Assembly (NCBI GenBank): GCA_949358305.1
Contig: OX442314.1
Location: forward strand, 21,445,060-21,509,059
Origin: Strigamia acuminata
Lineage: Eukaryota > Arthropoda > Chilopoda > Geophilomorpha > Linotaeniidae
Direction: 5' to 3'
DNA length: 64,000 nt
The notes under the pieces were generated by a model that worked only from the letters and a program-made list of their open reading frames with translations, was not told the DNA's origin and did no database searches. The translations under genes and the position numbers were made by a program. This document shows, in pieces, positions 10,625-21,351 of the stretch. Every line of letters starts with the position of its first letter. Position 1 is the first letter of the stretch.

Positions 10625-11523
10625 ATGGTGAATGTTGGATGTACATTTTTCACTCTTCTTTGGGTGATTTTCACTTTCATTCAAGGTGATTATATATATT
10701 TAGCGTATATAATGGGTTTTGTATTCGTTTAAGTTTACATATACACTAGTATCTAAATGCATTATGATTTATTTCAAGTTTAAACATGAAAAACAAAACA
10801 ACCCTTTCGTAAGACTAATACCAGAGTAATTCAGCAATACCTGTGCATTCATATATTCATTTTATTATATTATTTAACTTACCGCGCTCAATCACCTGAC
10901 TCCATCGTAGTTTTTGTCACTTCAATCGGCAGCCATTTGCACTCACCTAATTGGCCCAAAACCCGTCACGTGCTCAAAACCAAATAAATAATCGTCGAAA
11001 TTTGTTTCTGAGTTCATACATAATTTAACTCAAAAATTTTGTTCAGTTTTTAAATTATTTTCCTTTTCAGTTTCTTAATATCATTTATTTTAATCCTATA
11101 GAATCGCAATCCTTTCGCCCCGATGATGGCAACAACCACCACAAACATCCTCATCACCATGGCCACAGCAAAATGGGCGCGTTTTATGTCATCGCAAGCG
11201 TTATATTTATATTCTTGATCTTACTCTTTATTTACTATTGTTTGCGAAAACATGCAAAGAGGCATCATCCAAATTGCCCGGCGCACCGTAGAAATAGGAC
11301 CACTCATCTAAGATACGCCCGATTTCCGATGTCAGCCGACAATTGCCAATATTGCTCCACACACTATCAACCACCGGCAATGTACGGATCTGTTGCTACA
11401 TCAAATCCTAACGCCAGCACGATGCCGATACCAAACGTAACGATTGCCCCGCCGGACTACAGTTACCTTTATCCACAAAAACCAGTTCAACCGGGACCGG
11501 GAGTCCATCAAATGACAAAATAA
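10625..11523 (+). CDS. Single-pass membrane protein with His-rich ectodomain and PPDY (cluster member 5)
   Basis: Exons 10625-10685 and 11102-11523, phase 1, 160 residues. The signal peptide is MVNVGCTFFTLLWVIFTFIQ. The ectodomain contains NNHHKHPHHHGHS, a histidine cluster that could bind Zn or Cu. The span AFYVIASVIFIFLILLFIYY is followed by CLRKHAKRHHPNCPAHRR (basic and His/Cys-rich). The tail carries a second C-x2-C (NCQYCSTHY), QPPAMY and the PPxY-type APPDYSYLYPQKP, in which YSYL again fits YxxPhi. It differs from members 2-4 by its longer tail and metal-ligand-like residues. An alternative acceptor at about 11070 would lengthen the ectodomain. The assignment to the cluster family is by architecture. 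The function is unknown. Confidence 0.83.
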
Positions 11524-12042
11524 AGTTCACTTTTCTTGATGTTTAAGTGAAATTAACTGCAATTAACTGCAGTAAAATATTGTATAATAAATTAATAGTT
11601 AAGTCATTTCATTATTGACAAGGAATAATTCTATAACTACAATTTCAAAGTTCATTACAATCACATTTATTTATACAACAAAACTTGTATGTAAATAAAA
11701 ACAAAAAACTCTTTGTCAAAGTCATAAACATCATATTATGAATAGTACTATATTATGTAAATAAAAATAATATGCTAAGTATTTCAAAATAAAAAGATAA
11801 TAACAAACTATCATTTCTATTCGGACATTAAAAAATAGATTGATCTTGAACAATTTTACTGTTTACTGCTTCATATATATCTTAAGTATATAATATTATT
11901 TTATATACAAACAAATCATGTATGCCACACAAAAAAAATCGAAAAATCCATAATATTAAAAATCTCATTTTAGGTCAGGAAGAAGTCAATTGAACGCACG
12001 AAACGTACATGATAAAATCACTTATATAATTTGTACTCTCCA
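11524..12042. other. Convergent intergenic stretch
   Basis: AT-rich region between the converging genes at 10625 (+) and 12043 (-). aataaa-like signals occur on both strands (e.g. 11587, 11693 and 11760). No gene is seen. Confidence 0.5.
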
Positions 12043-12975
12043 TTAAACATCTGGCGAACTCATGTCCTCGCTACTGCTACTGCTTCCGAACAGATCATCG
12101 TAAGATGGCGGCGGCTCGCCGTTGTTGGGCAAAGCGCACGCCACAGCAGTCAAAGTAGCCGAAGTCATCACATCCTTGAAAGGATTAGTTAAATCCTCCA
12201 CGCCGGACGAGGACGAGGAAACGGAAGAAACGTTCAGTTCCATAATCCTTTGGAGTCTTTCGCATCGAAGTTGCGCCACACTGGACACCTGAGCGGACGG
12301 TGCCGACTTGACACTTGTTTCTGAGCTGTCCGAAGTCTGCCTCGGAAACTCGCGAAATATTCTCTGGTTCTGAGCAGACGTCGGTTGCGACACGATGGAT
12401 TCTGTCGAATGGTAGGAAGGCGGAGGACTGTTGGCTGAAGCGATGGTTAGGGTTACACTTTGGTAAGGGTCGGCGCAAAGTGTCTGTTCCGATCCCGAAT
12501 CGATACTCAAGCAAGGAGGCGGCGTGGGCTCTATCACTGGAACAGGCGTCTCGAAAGTCGACTGACTGTGAGTCCGCTCGCTCGCTCGACTAAGTCTTTG
12601 TACTGTGATGGGGCGGTTGTTGGGCCCGATGATAGTGGCGCTGCCGTTGTGGAGGCCGTTGCTGCGAACGGATCTCGTTCTGTTGAGGTTTCGAGCGTTG
12701 TTGGTCATGTTCGGATGAGGTCTGGCCGGCGACGACACGTAGGTTGTTAGAAATGCTAGTTGCGTCATGGGTCCGCCCGTGGTGGGTAAAATGCGCAGTC
12801 GTTCACGATTTATTTCCGATAATTCAAGTATTCGAGAGAATCGCGAGGAGGAGTCGAGACGGACGAGAATGAAGTTCCAGATGTTGCGGCAGCACACGTG
12901 ACACAGCCATAGAACCACGAGACCGACCATGAAAACGGCGCTTAGGATGCACACTTTCCCCGTCACTGTAATCAT
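12043..12975 (-). CDS. Large PPxY membrane protein, 310 residues (cluster member 6)
   Basis: A single long open frame begins MITVTGKVCILSAV. A hydrophobic span (about residues 8-27, VCILSAVFMVGLVVLWLCHV) runs directly into CCRN and then a tail of about 280 residues rich in S/T/N/P. The tail holds TPPPC, SPPPSYHS (about residue 183) and the terminal EPPPSYDDLFGSSSSSEDMSSPDV. This gives two PPxY motifs and an acidic Ser cluster resembling CK2/trafficking sites. It has no cleavable signal peptide as drawn. However, the codons ATT ACA G just after the ATG form an acceptor (attacag), so the exon could instead be spliced in phase 1 to an upstream signal-peptide exon, even to the exons of the gene at 13239-15205. 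GC is higher than in the surroundings. Probably an adaptor scaffold for WW-domain proteins. Confidence 0.8.
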   Translation of the reverse strand: MITVTGKVCILSAVFMVGLVVLWLCHVCCRNIWNFILVRLDSSSRFSRILELSEINRERLRILPTTGGPMTQLAFLTTYVSSPARPHPNMTNNARNLNRTRSVRSNGLHNGSATIIGPNNRPITVQRLSRASERTHSQSTFETPVPVIEPTPPPCLSIDSGSEQTLCADPYQSVTLTIASANSPPPSYHSTESIVSQPTSAQNQRIFREFPRQTSDSSETSVKSAPSAQVSSVAQLRCERLQRIMELNVSSVSSSSSGVEDLTNPFKDVMTSATLTAVACALPNNGEPPPSYDDLFGSSSSSEDMSSPDV

Positions 12976-13238
12976 GTCTTGATTTTACATAAATAAGTTA
13001 AAAATGTACACGTGTTTTAGAAAATTCATTGTGTATATATATTTATCTAGTTGGTTTTTCTTTCGTTTGTTGTCGTTAATGAAAAATAAAAATAAAAATC
13101 CAAAAATAGAAATATTAAAAAAAATGGCTACGTATGTATTCGTAGAGAAGGGCTGGAGAAATCACATAAATGACTTGACACGATTATGATTGGTAGCAAT
13201 CTCACAACACTTTGTAGTTTTGCGTTAATTCGCACTTA

Positions 13239-15205
13239 TCAAGATTTATTGGCTTCCACAGTCGCACCGAACAACGATCGGTAGGATGGAGGTGGTTCAT
13301 CACTGGTCCCGTCTGCAGAGTTCTTGTTGGCAACAGAAGAATAAGGCGGAAGACTGTTGCTGCGTAAGACGCCAATATGCCGCTCACGATTAGTTAATTG
13401 AGCTTCATCGTCAAGAGATTCCATGGGTAAGCTTAAGGTTGGCGAGATTTCACTGTGATCATTTTGATTGGCCCGTTGCTGGATGAATGTTCGGCAGCAC
13501 CAACAGGCAAAAGCTCCTGACAAGGCAATGATGAGAGATGTGAATAGAGCGATGATAAAAGCACCGAAGTTAAAAGACGATGATTTGTCATCCCACGGAT
13601 TGACTGCAAAGAAAAATATTTAAATGTTTACTAAATTTGGATAATTTAGAGAAATTGATGTTTTATTTTAAGTTGAAACAACAACAGTTGTTTGCTTTGT
13701 GCGCGTAAAAATATCACTGAATATGAGGACAGGATAAAAGGGTTGGCACGAACATGGAACCGAAATAATCTGGATAAATAAATTACAATTCTTGTCTAAT
13801 AAAACTTTCTTTAGATTGCGCGCACGACATTTGAGTGCAGAGACGATGAGATGGAGGGAAAATCGGCAGGGCGGTTCCAGAAAAGTACAAGGGCCCCTTG
13901 TACTTTTCTGGAATAAAAATGGCCACCCCTTGTCAAGGGGTGGCCATTTTTATTCCATTTTTCACACAGAAATTGAATTTTTTGGTAAAAAATTAAATTT
14001 TTTGTGAATTTTTTGGTAAAAAATTCAATTTTTTGTGAATTTTTTGGTAAAAAATTCAATTTTTGTGAATTTTTTGGTAAAAAATTGAATTTTTGTGAAT
14101 TTTTTCGTAAAAAAATTGAATTTTTTGTAATTTTTTTTTACGTAATAGTTTGTTTTAATATTTATCAAACCTTGAGACACAATTCGCCTTAAGTTTCAGC
14201 AAATAAAAAAGTTTATTAAAATAAGTTGCCTAAAATATCATGGAAATGTTAAAACTAATAAAACGCTGCCTCGAGGTTGTTGCACTTAAATCACAAGATG
14301 ATTGATAACACAAAAATGCAGGTATTTCACTAGGGGCAACAAAATATCCCCCTCCCCCCCCCAAAAAAAAAAAAAACAAAAAAAAAAAAAAACATCCAGA
14401 CAACAAGCAACAAGTGTATGTGGCTAACATACAAATAAACTATTGCAGAAAAAACAATCCAAGGTTTCGATTGTTACGTAATCCATTGCAGCTATTTAAA
14501 CTCAATTAATTTTAAACCATCACCTCCACAATTGATTCTTAAAATGTTTTTGAAACTGAACACTTGTGCCAATAGATATTATGACGTGATATTGTGCAAC
14601 AAATATGAATAACTTATATTATGACTAAGCACATTTCCAAGAAGAACAACAGAAATTTAGATTCTTTTAACTTACATAAAGTAAAAGCACACAATTGTGC
14701 AAAATGTGTTTACATGTGTGTAAATACTGTATATAAATTAATTTTGAGAGTAATTTTTCCCGATGGGAGTATTTACGGCCATAAAAAGTAAAAACAACAC
14801 AAATTCACACAACAAAACTGAAATAAAACTTTCGTGTCAATTATCATTCGTGTATCGTTTGAATTTCTCTTTTTCTCACCTGCAGGTGTTGGTGGTTGTT
14901 GTGTGGTTGTTGGTAAATACTTTGGTTTTAAATCTGATCCTGGCCAACTTTCACATTTACCCTTAAAAAAATCTACAAATCCACATTTTTTCTTGTACGG
15001 TTTTCCTTCTTTAAAACTGTCATCTGTAAACAAAAAAAAATAAGAAAAGAAAAATTAATTGATTTTTGAAATATTATTTATAAAAATAAATACGAATTCG
15101 TTGCGCACAGTTGGTTGACAATTTACCTGAGTCGTAAGTCGCAGAAAACGTTAGTAATCCGTACAAATACATTGTCAACAATACAACTTCACAACACCTG
15201 ATCAT
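13239..15205 (-). CDS. Three-exon PPxY membrane protein with Cys ectodomain (cluster member 7)
   Basis: On the minus strand, exons 15205-15127, 15023-14880 and 13603-13239 join in phase 1 to give 195 residues. Exon 1 is a signal peptide (MIRCCEVVLLTMYLYGLLTF). Exon 2 encodes a 48-residue ectodomain with two cysteines in a K/C/F/G-rich core (KKKCGFVDFFKGKCESW) and a T/Q/P stalk. Exon 3 encodes the span (FGAFIIALFTSLIIALSGAF), ACWCCRTF, then a tail with LPPYSSV and the terminal EPPPSYRSLFGATVEANKS. This is the only cluster member with a separate ectodomain exon and a stalk, which makes it closest in plan to Shisa-type proteins. The intron 13604-14879 contains large palindromes. The gene lies tail-to-head behind member 6. 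Confidence 0.87.
13875..13956. repeat. Two abutting near-perfect palindromes
   Basis: Palindrome 1 (13875-13913) has 19-bp arms based on ttccagaaaagtacaaggg around one central base. Palindrome 2 (13910-13956) has 23-bp arms based on ggaataaaaatggccacccc around one base. They share the ggaa junction. RNA from either strand would fold into two adjacent hairpins. Probably a foldback or MITE remnant in the intron of the gene at 13239-15205. Confidence 0.92.
13971..14133. repeat. AT-rich tandem repeat, unit about 31 bp
   Basis: Five units of gaattttttggtaaaaaatt followed by caattttttgt, with single-base variants (aaattt, caattt, gaattt). Each unit is itself an imperfect inverted repeat. Intronic. 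Confidence 0.88.
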
Positions 15206-17032
15206 TGTTCACGTTTAAAGAAAACTACTACTGCGTATGTAACGTCAAGCTGTATCCCCTAGCACTCAGCACGTAAACACAGCATCCATAGCTGCCAGCA
15301 CCACGGCCCTCATTCGCATTGGGCTGTGTTTTTCCGTCAACCAATATATTATTAGAAACATCTGCTAGGGTGACATTATCGGTTGTTTACTAAGAACAAT
15401 TACAGTATGAATGAGAAAAATAGTTTGTTTATTTAACAGGATTGACGTGTTTTGCACAAACTTCTAAAACTTTTTTAATAAATGTCACTTGGAGCCAGCC
15501 TTTAAATCTACTTCGGCCTTCTTTAGGGGATTTCGATACGGAAATTGTTTGACGTCATTCGTGACACACTTTGCCATGAAATTAATGACTCAGAATGACG
15601 TCAATCCATGACCTTGGTTTAAAAGTAAAAAGCAACAAACAAAAATACTCTCAGCAATGGCTGCACCGAAAAATTTAATTTCAAACTAAAAATCTTTTTT
15701 TATTGTGACTATCTTGTCACGCACTGAAAAGTAAATCATGCAACGAATGTACAGGATTTGAAAAATAGAGTAAAAACACTGAAAAGTAGTACTTGAATCA
15801 GAAATATTAAAATGTGAAAAGCAAAAATAGTACTGGTAGTTAATATTTACAAAAAGCTGCAATTGCAATATTTAAGTACAGTATGTACAAATTAGAGGCA
15901 CTGTTGCATCTAACTGGTGTTTGAAACGTTTGAGTTTGAACTGAGAGATGTAATAGTCAGTAGTAATTACTGTCCACATCTGAGGGAAAAAAATTACATT
16001 ATAGATTCCAAAAAGTTGAGAAAGAAAAAATGTTTGTGTGCATTTCTTCTTGTAATTTTAACTCAATCTATTTTTGTAACAGAAAAATTGTATAAAAATA
16101 CATAGATAGATAACTGCAAGATGCAAAATATAAAGTTCAAAATTAGGTAATAGATAGTAATGAGAATATCACAAAATGACAAAAGCCTACTATATGAATT
16201 GCAAAACGTGACAAAATGTCTACCTTCAGATGCCTAACTACTTTTCAACCTAGAGCTAGGTGATTTCAATTTATACCACACCATTCCTATTTTGTATCAT
16301 AAGTTTAAAATATAAAAGTTTGTAGAATGAGTATAGATGTTGCAACGTTGCAAAATCAACCAGCTGTTCAACAGAAAAACCAACAAATTAAATATCAGAA
16401 ATTTGAGAAATGGTTTTAAAGCCAACCATAACACGTGAACATTTTTTAATGGAGGAAAGGAAAGGAAACTAATAACATGTAAATGTCTTTCAGATATTGA
16501 AATATCTACATGAATGTCCCACCAGCTGCCAATCAATATACTGTATGTCAAAATATCTCAATTCATCATGCATTTCCATACCTAAATAAAACATTTGTCT
16601 TTCTAAGAATGTTCTATCAGTGGGTAACTTTTAAGTGGTGGCATGTGTCTGCAGTACTGAAGTTCTAGAAAAATAACTTGTAAAACTTAATATTCCATAA
16701 TTATCAAACTTTCTGGACATTTGGAACTTACAAAAAAAATAATGTCTATAAATTTTTCCCCAAACTCCAGCACAAGTACAGACACAAATTTCTCAAATAA
16801 CTGATTTAAACCCACCCACTTTAATTATTTCAAATAAAAAAATAATAATATCAGCCCAAAATGTCATTTGACTTATAATTCAATTTTCTACCAGTTACCA
16901 GTATACAAAAATCACGTCCCACGTCAATCACACCTGATGAAAATATTCTAAGCAAGAAAAAAATAATTGAAGCTTTTATCAAACAGTAGATGTACATTGA
17001 GACAAGAAGAGGCACTGTTTGCATCACGTGGA
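15206..17032. other. Intergenic, nothing recognised
   Basis: 1.8 kb of AT-rich DNA between minus-strand genes. Short hydrophobic open frames (e.g. 16297-16551) lack a start context, splice partners or family motifs. This is the likely promoter region of the gene ending upstream at 15205. Confidence 0.45.
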
Positions 17033-17640
17033 TTACTGTTTTGACTGTGTTCTTGATGAAGTCCCAAAAATCTCTTCGTAAGGTGGCGGTGGTTCTTCGT
17101 CAAAAGGCGGTGGCGGATCACCGTATAAAACTGTAACCGGTCTAGCTTGCAAGTTACTAGATGGCACCATGACCATGACGGGTACCTCTATCTGAAAAGT
17201 ACCGCCGGTGATTGGCAGAAGTGGGTGATGTCGAGGTACGTTTGATGGACGGGAAGTTGGAACGACTCGCGAACTGGAGGAAGAGCGCACTTTGACAGCG
17301 CCATTCTGCACGCTGGCTCTGCGCATGCTCGATGGCGGATGGGAGAAGTACGGCTTGTGATGATGAGTGCTTATTGCAGACAGTCGTCGTCCGTCTTGGA
17401 CTTGGATTTTGTTCAAACTTAACAATTGTTCCAACGTGTGTGGTTGTGCTTGCATAGGAATGTTTTCGTCTAGTGTTGGCGACGGTTGGTCTTGTTCTCG
17501 TGTCGGTTTTTTAATGCATTTTGTTATTTTTCTCATTATCCAAACGAAGAATACCAGAGAGATGAAGGTGAATATAAAGACGAGAACTGACATGACGGAA
17601 TTGATAAGATTGATTTTCACGCCCTCAATAACTTCATCGC
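17033..17640 (-). CDS. PPxY membrane protein, terminal exon, at least 202 residues (cluster member 8, partial)
   Basis: The open frame starts at an acceptor (ttccag, exon from 17640) in phase 1, the family's usual junction. It gives a short acidic ectodomain (DEVIEGVKINLINS), a span (VMSVLVFIFTFISLVFFVWI), a basic patch (RKITKCIKKPTR) and a long S/P/H-rich tail ending GDPPPPFDEEPPPPYEEIFG then TSSRTQSKQ. The PPPPY with YEEI is the PPxY/YxxPhi combination. PPPPF just before it looks like a mutated duplicate. The tail contains RRxS-type sites (RRLS, RRAS), plausible basophilic kinase sites. I could not identify the signal-peptide exon upstream on the minus strand, so the 5' end is missing. Confidence 0.8.
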
Positions 17641-20071
17641 CTGGAAATATAAATCAGAGAAGTTTTTGAAGCGAAACTTCATTTTTTTTTTTTAAATTTA
17701 TTTATTTAGAAAAAAAAATTTAAAAAAGAAAAAGAATTTAAAAAAATTAAAATTAAAATCAGTTTATTTTTATTTCTGAGAATTTTGAATTTCTTCTTTG
17801 TTTTACTGCGCATGCCTAGCAAGGTGTGTTTCAAAGGCTTAACAATGGCGGCCACAAGCGAGTGCGCCCAGGTTGGGCTTATCTTAAGTGCTTTTACGAT
17901 TTTTAAATATTTTATAACGTGCATATGATACGTACAATTGTTTTTCTTAAAATGCATTAAAGTATGAATTTTTTAAACCAAATTTAAACCGTAAAACAAT
18001 AAATAGGCGTGTTTTCAAATCTTATTTTCCATCATGATGTTCAAATCTTTGCAGCAATGTTTTTGCAATATTTTTTCCAAATAAAAAAAAAATAATAATA
18101 ACATTGAAAATAAAAATACGAACAAAAATATTTTTAAAATAAATAATAATAATTTACTACACAATTACGTATCTAAAAATATCTACGGAAATAAATCGAA
18201 ATAAGAAATTTGACGCAACATCATTAGGCCTAAACAGTAATCACAACTATGGTTCGATAAACACAAAACAACTAACCCTAATTAGATTCTTTCCACTTCA
18301 ATTTGCGACATAAAATCATTCTTATCACATCCATTTCAATTGATATCTTCACCGCGACACGATTTTCACAAATCTCTTCTTTGAAAAGCCACTGCGGACG
18401 TTGGCTTTCCAACACGACTCCATTTTGGTAGGCGTGGCATTCGCATTACGTCATCTAAAAATAATGTCTAATCAATACTCAAGAGCGGAATGGCAAAGCG
18501 AATGTATAGTGCCTCATTTTTGCAAATTCCGTCAACAGAATTGCCACCAACGAACCTATTTTTTTCTTAAAAAGATAAAGAAAATAAAAAAAAAACTGCA
18601 AACAATGTTTTTAAATGGTTAAATTGCGTGTTTTATTCAATTTATTCACGGGAAATGTGCAAACCGAATTAAGTGTGTCTGAGTGAACGATTTTACTCCA
18701 GACACCGAGCGACCAATTAAATATTTAATGGCTTAAGAATACAGATGTCGTAAAAATAGCCGCAAATCGTGATTAATTAACGGATCCGTTACCGTCGATT
18801 ATATAAATAATTAAATTAAAAGTTCATTAATTTTTCACGCGTACAGTTGAAAATAAGTGTGTGATTGACATTTAAAGATGCTGTAGATCTGGGTGTGACC
18901 GACTTGGATAATTACGAGCTCCAACGTTAACAGAGATAAGCAGTGAAGCCACTTTTAGCGCTGAAAACATTAGTTTTAGTAAAATTAAAATTCACCGTAG
19001 AAAATCAATCAAATCTTATCAATATTATTTTTCTATCTCGCTCAAATTAAACATTGAAAGCTCCTGAACACCTTTATTCAAGTTTATTGCCACAGTATTA
19101 AAATAAAAGCTAACATAAACGTAAAATTAATTAACAAAACAATCTACTCAATTACAGAAAAAAAATAAAACAATAAATTCTTCGACAACGTACACAGTAC
19201 AACATGCAAAACACTTTGTGTAATTGCACTACATCTTCTAAACAAACCAAATTTTAACTACAATTTCTCTACCGAGTTAATCTATAATCACATTTTTCTA
19301 ACATTTTAAATATATATATACAGCAACAAATAGTTTGAGCACACACATACAACATGGACATAAATTGTTAAGCCTATACTTTCGTTTTCTACACAGTAGA
19401 CATATCTAAACAATTGCTTTGGCTTTTCGATTTGCAATCTTTTCTCAACTCTCTTAAATTTCAATTTTTCAACCTTGTTTCTTACAAAAACCACATACAA
19501 AAGGAATGGAAGACACATAACTACTCTTGCATGTAGCAATGACCAATAAAACTGTGCACTTTTCATCTTCATTTCTCAAGCAGTTTATGTAGCATTAATC
19601 TCCGGTCAGAAAAAAGTAATCCTTTTGACATTAGATATAAAAGAAAAATAGCAATTTCAAAGCATAGATTGGTTATATAAAAATAAAAAATAAAAATACA
19701 TGTTGTAACATTCGCACAAATGCCATTAATCTTTAAAATATCAAAGTATAGGTTTAAAATTATAAATTTTCAATCGTATTTGATAGTCAAGAGTTTTCGG
19801 GCGTTGTAAATTCACGTTAACAATTGGAGAGTTCACTTTTGGAGTCTTTCTTGCACAAATTGGTGCACAAATTGCAATTTTTCATACTTTATTAGTGTTG
19901 CCATGACAGTAACACATTCGATTTTAATTAATCAATTATAAAACTTGCGTATACCGATGGCATTTCAAGTGGAACAGAAAAAAAGCAATGTAATTCCAAG
20001 TGTGAACTCAACTGTAAATTTACGGTTTTTGTGTTTTTGACTTGCAGCTGCATCCAGAGTCCAGACTGATG
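17641..20071. other. Intergenic, no supported gene
   Basis: 2.4 kb of AT-rich sequence. It should contain the missing first exon of the gene at 17033-17640, but no candidate combined a signal peptide, the right phase and a good donor. The open frames at 17706-17957 and 19306-19572 (both minus) are unsupported. Confidence 0.45.
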
Positions 20072-20362
20072 TTACAAGAGAGGTAAAATGACTTCCCATC
20101 CTGATCCCGCCATGTCAATTTCGGCACTGTGACTGACGGATGTAATCGAATAAATTGGCCCTTGAGTGGGTAGTGTTTCCGGTATGCTCGTAGCATCGTT
20201 TCGTGATTGTGGAAAAAAATGATCGTTACACGTGCATCGTTGCATTTTATTTTGTTGCGCACAAAAATGTCGGTTAAGTAGACAGAGTAGATAGGCCAAA
20301 CCTACAAAAGATGCTAAACCAATGCCAAAACGAATAAGAAACGTTTCTATTTCGTCAGACAT
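20072..20362 (-). CDS. Small membrane protein of the CTC subfamily (cluster member 9)
   Basis: The ATG at 20362 lies immediately after an acceptor (gtttttcag/ATG), so the 5' leader is spliced or trans-spliced on. The 96-residue product starts MSDEIETFLIRFGIGLASFV, whose hydrophobic span continues to LAYLLCLLN, followed by RHFCAQQNKMQRCTCNDHFF. It lines up with the neighbour at 21058-21351: x-TFLxRFxIGL, then the span, a basic K/R stretch and R-x-CTC. It has no signal peptide and no PPxY. The tail is S/T-rich and ends GSGWEVILPLL. It is either a divergent cluster member that lost PPxY or a separate small-membrane-protein family. I do not recognise an ortholog. Confidence 0.7.
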   Translation of the reverse strand: MSDEIETFLIRFGIGLASFVGLAYLLCLLNRHFCAQQNKMQRCTCNDHFFPQSRNDATSIPETLPTQGPIYSITSVSHSAEIDMAGSGWEVILPLL

Positions 20363-21057
20363 CTGAAAAACATCAAAAACAACAACAACAACAAAAAAAA
20401 ACATTAATTTGCTTAATTTTCTTTTTTATATAAAATTAATTTTTTTTTTTAAATTTATTACCGTTTTTCATTTAAAATACTGGTAGATGCTAGTGATGTC
20501 ACATTTTATTAACTGCCAGCGGTATGGCGTCGTTATTAATATATAAGAACTTAGAAATTCATTTGGGTTAAGAGTTTCAATCTCATAAGATATTAAATTT
20601 GTATGTGACCTTTCTACAAAAAAGAAAATAAAATGTAAAATAAAAAAAATGAAATTAAAACGTAAAAATAGAGAAAACTAGGTAACAAAACAAAATAAAT
20701 TCCCATGGCAGATCGCGTGACCAAAAAGAATTTATGTTCACAATGCATAAACAATAAACTAACTCCATCACGTCAACCCATTGAATTACTTTCGTTTTTT
20801 TAGAACGGAAATAAACAATTGTTTCAAAAGAAATCATCAACTCACCAAACCAGACAATTTTTTTTAATTTTTATTAAAAAGTGCGAATATAGACCTATCT
20901 TCTTAGAACACTCTGGTGTCAAAGTGCGTCACTAAAACTGATTCCGTCGTCGTCAGTTTCTAAGTGATTACTTGACAATTTTCAAAAATATCAAATTACG
21001 TTTTCTTTGAGCGACATTCGTGTGTAAAACAATTCGAAACATTACAATTCCAGTCGT

Positions 21058-21351
21058 TTACACGCTGAATAAAGGTATGGCCATGTCCGACGAGCACACT
21101 CCAGGTACACAATGCATTGTATTCGGTATGATCTCTGCAGAACCTTCTTTGATTTCCTTCTGGTAATTGCGCGAGTCGAATTCAGGCGGAGGTGGTATAA
21201 GATAATTTCGTGGCGGACATGTACACGGCGGCCTGTTCAATTTCTTCACTCTAAGCAAATATGATCTAATGCTGCACCACAAAATAGCCAAAAGTAAAAG
21301 AATCCCGAGTCCAATGGCAAATCGGAACAAAAAAGTTGCAGTTGCATCCAT
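21058..21351 (-). CDS. Small membrane protein of the CTC subfamily with PPPPEF (cluster member 10)
   Basis: 97 residues from the ATG at 21351. An acceptor (cttaaaccag) lies 17 bases upstream in the leader. The N-terminal sequence MDATATFLFRFAIGLGILLL leads into a span to LAILWCSIRSYLL, then RVKKLNRPPCTCPPRNYLIP and PPPEFDSRNYQKE. The paired cysteines (CTC) after a K/R stretch match the paralog at 20072-20362. PPPPEF occupies the place of a PPxY with Phe instead of Tyr, so WW binding would be expected to be weakened. The two genes are adjacent, have the same orientation and are about 0.7 kb apart, consistent with tandem duplication. Confidence 0.75.
   Translation of the reverse strand: MDATATFLFRFAIGLGILLLLAILWCSIRSYLLRVKKLNRPPCTCPPRNYLIPPPPEFDSRNYQKEIKEGSAEIIPNTMHCVPGVCSSDMAIPLFSV

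Noticed and set aside
12185-12750. Overlapping frames on both strands inside 12043-12975
   Set aside because: High-GC coding sequence of the 310-residue gene keeps other frames open. They have no membrane span, motifs or splice logic.
14230-14430. Minus-strand ORF with FFFFLFFFFLGGGGG
   Set aside because: Produced by poly-A and poly-C homopolymers at 14347-14392. Not a membrane protein.
18320-18425. Possible first coding exon (minus) for the gene at 17033
   Set aside because: The donor gives phase 2 whereas the target exon needs phase 1, and the peptide (MESCWKANVRSG) is not a signal peptide.
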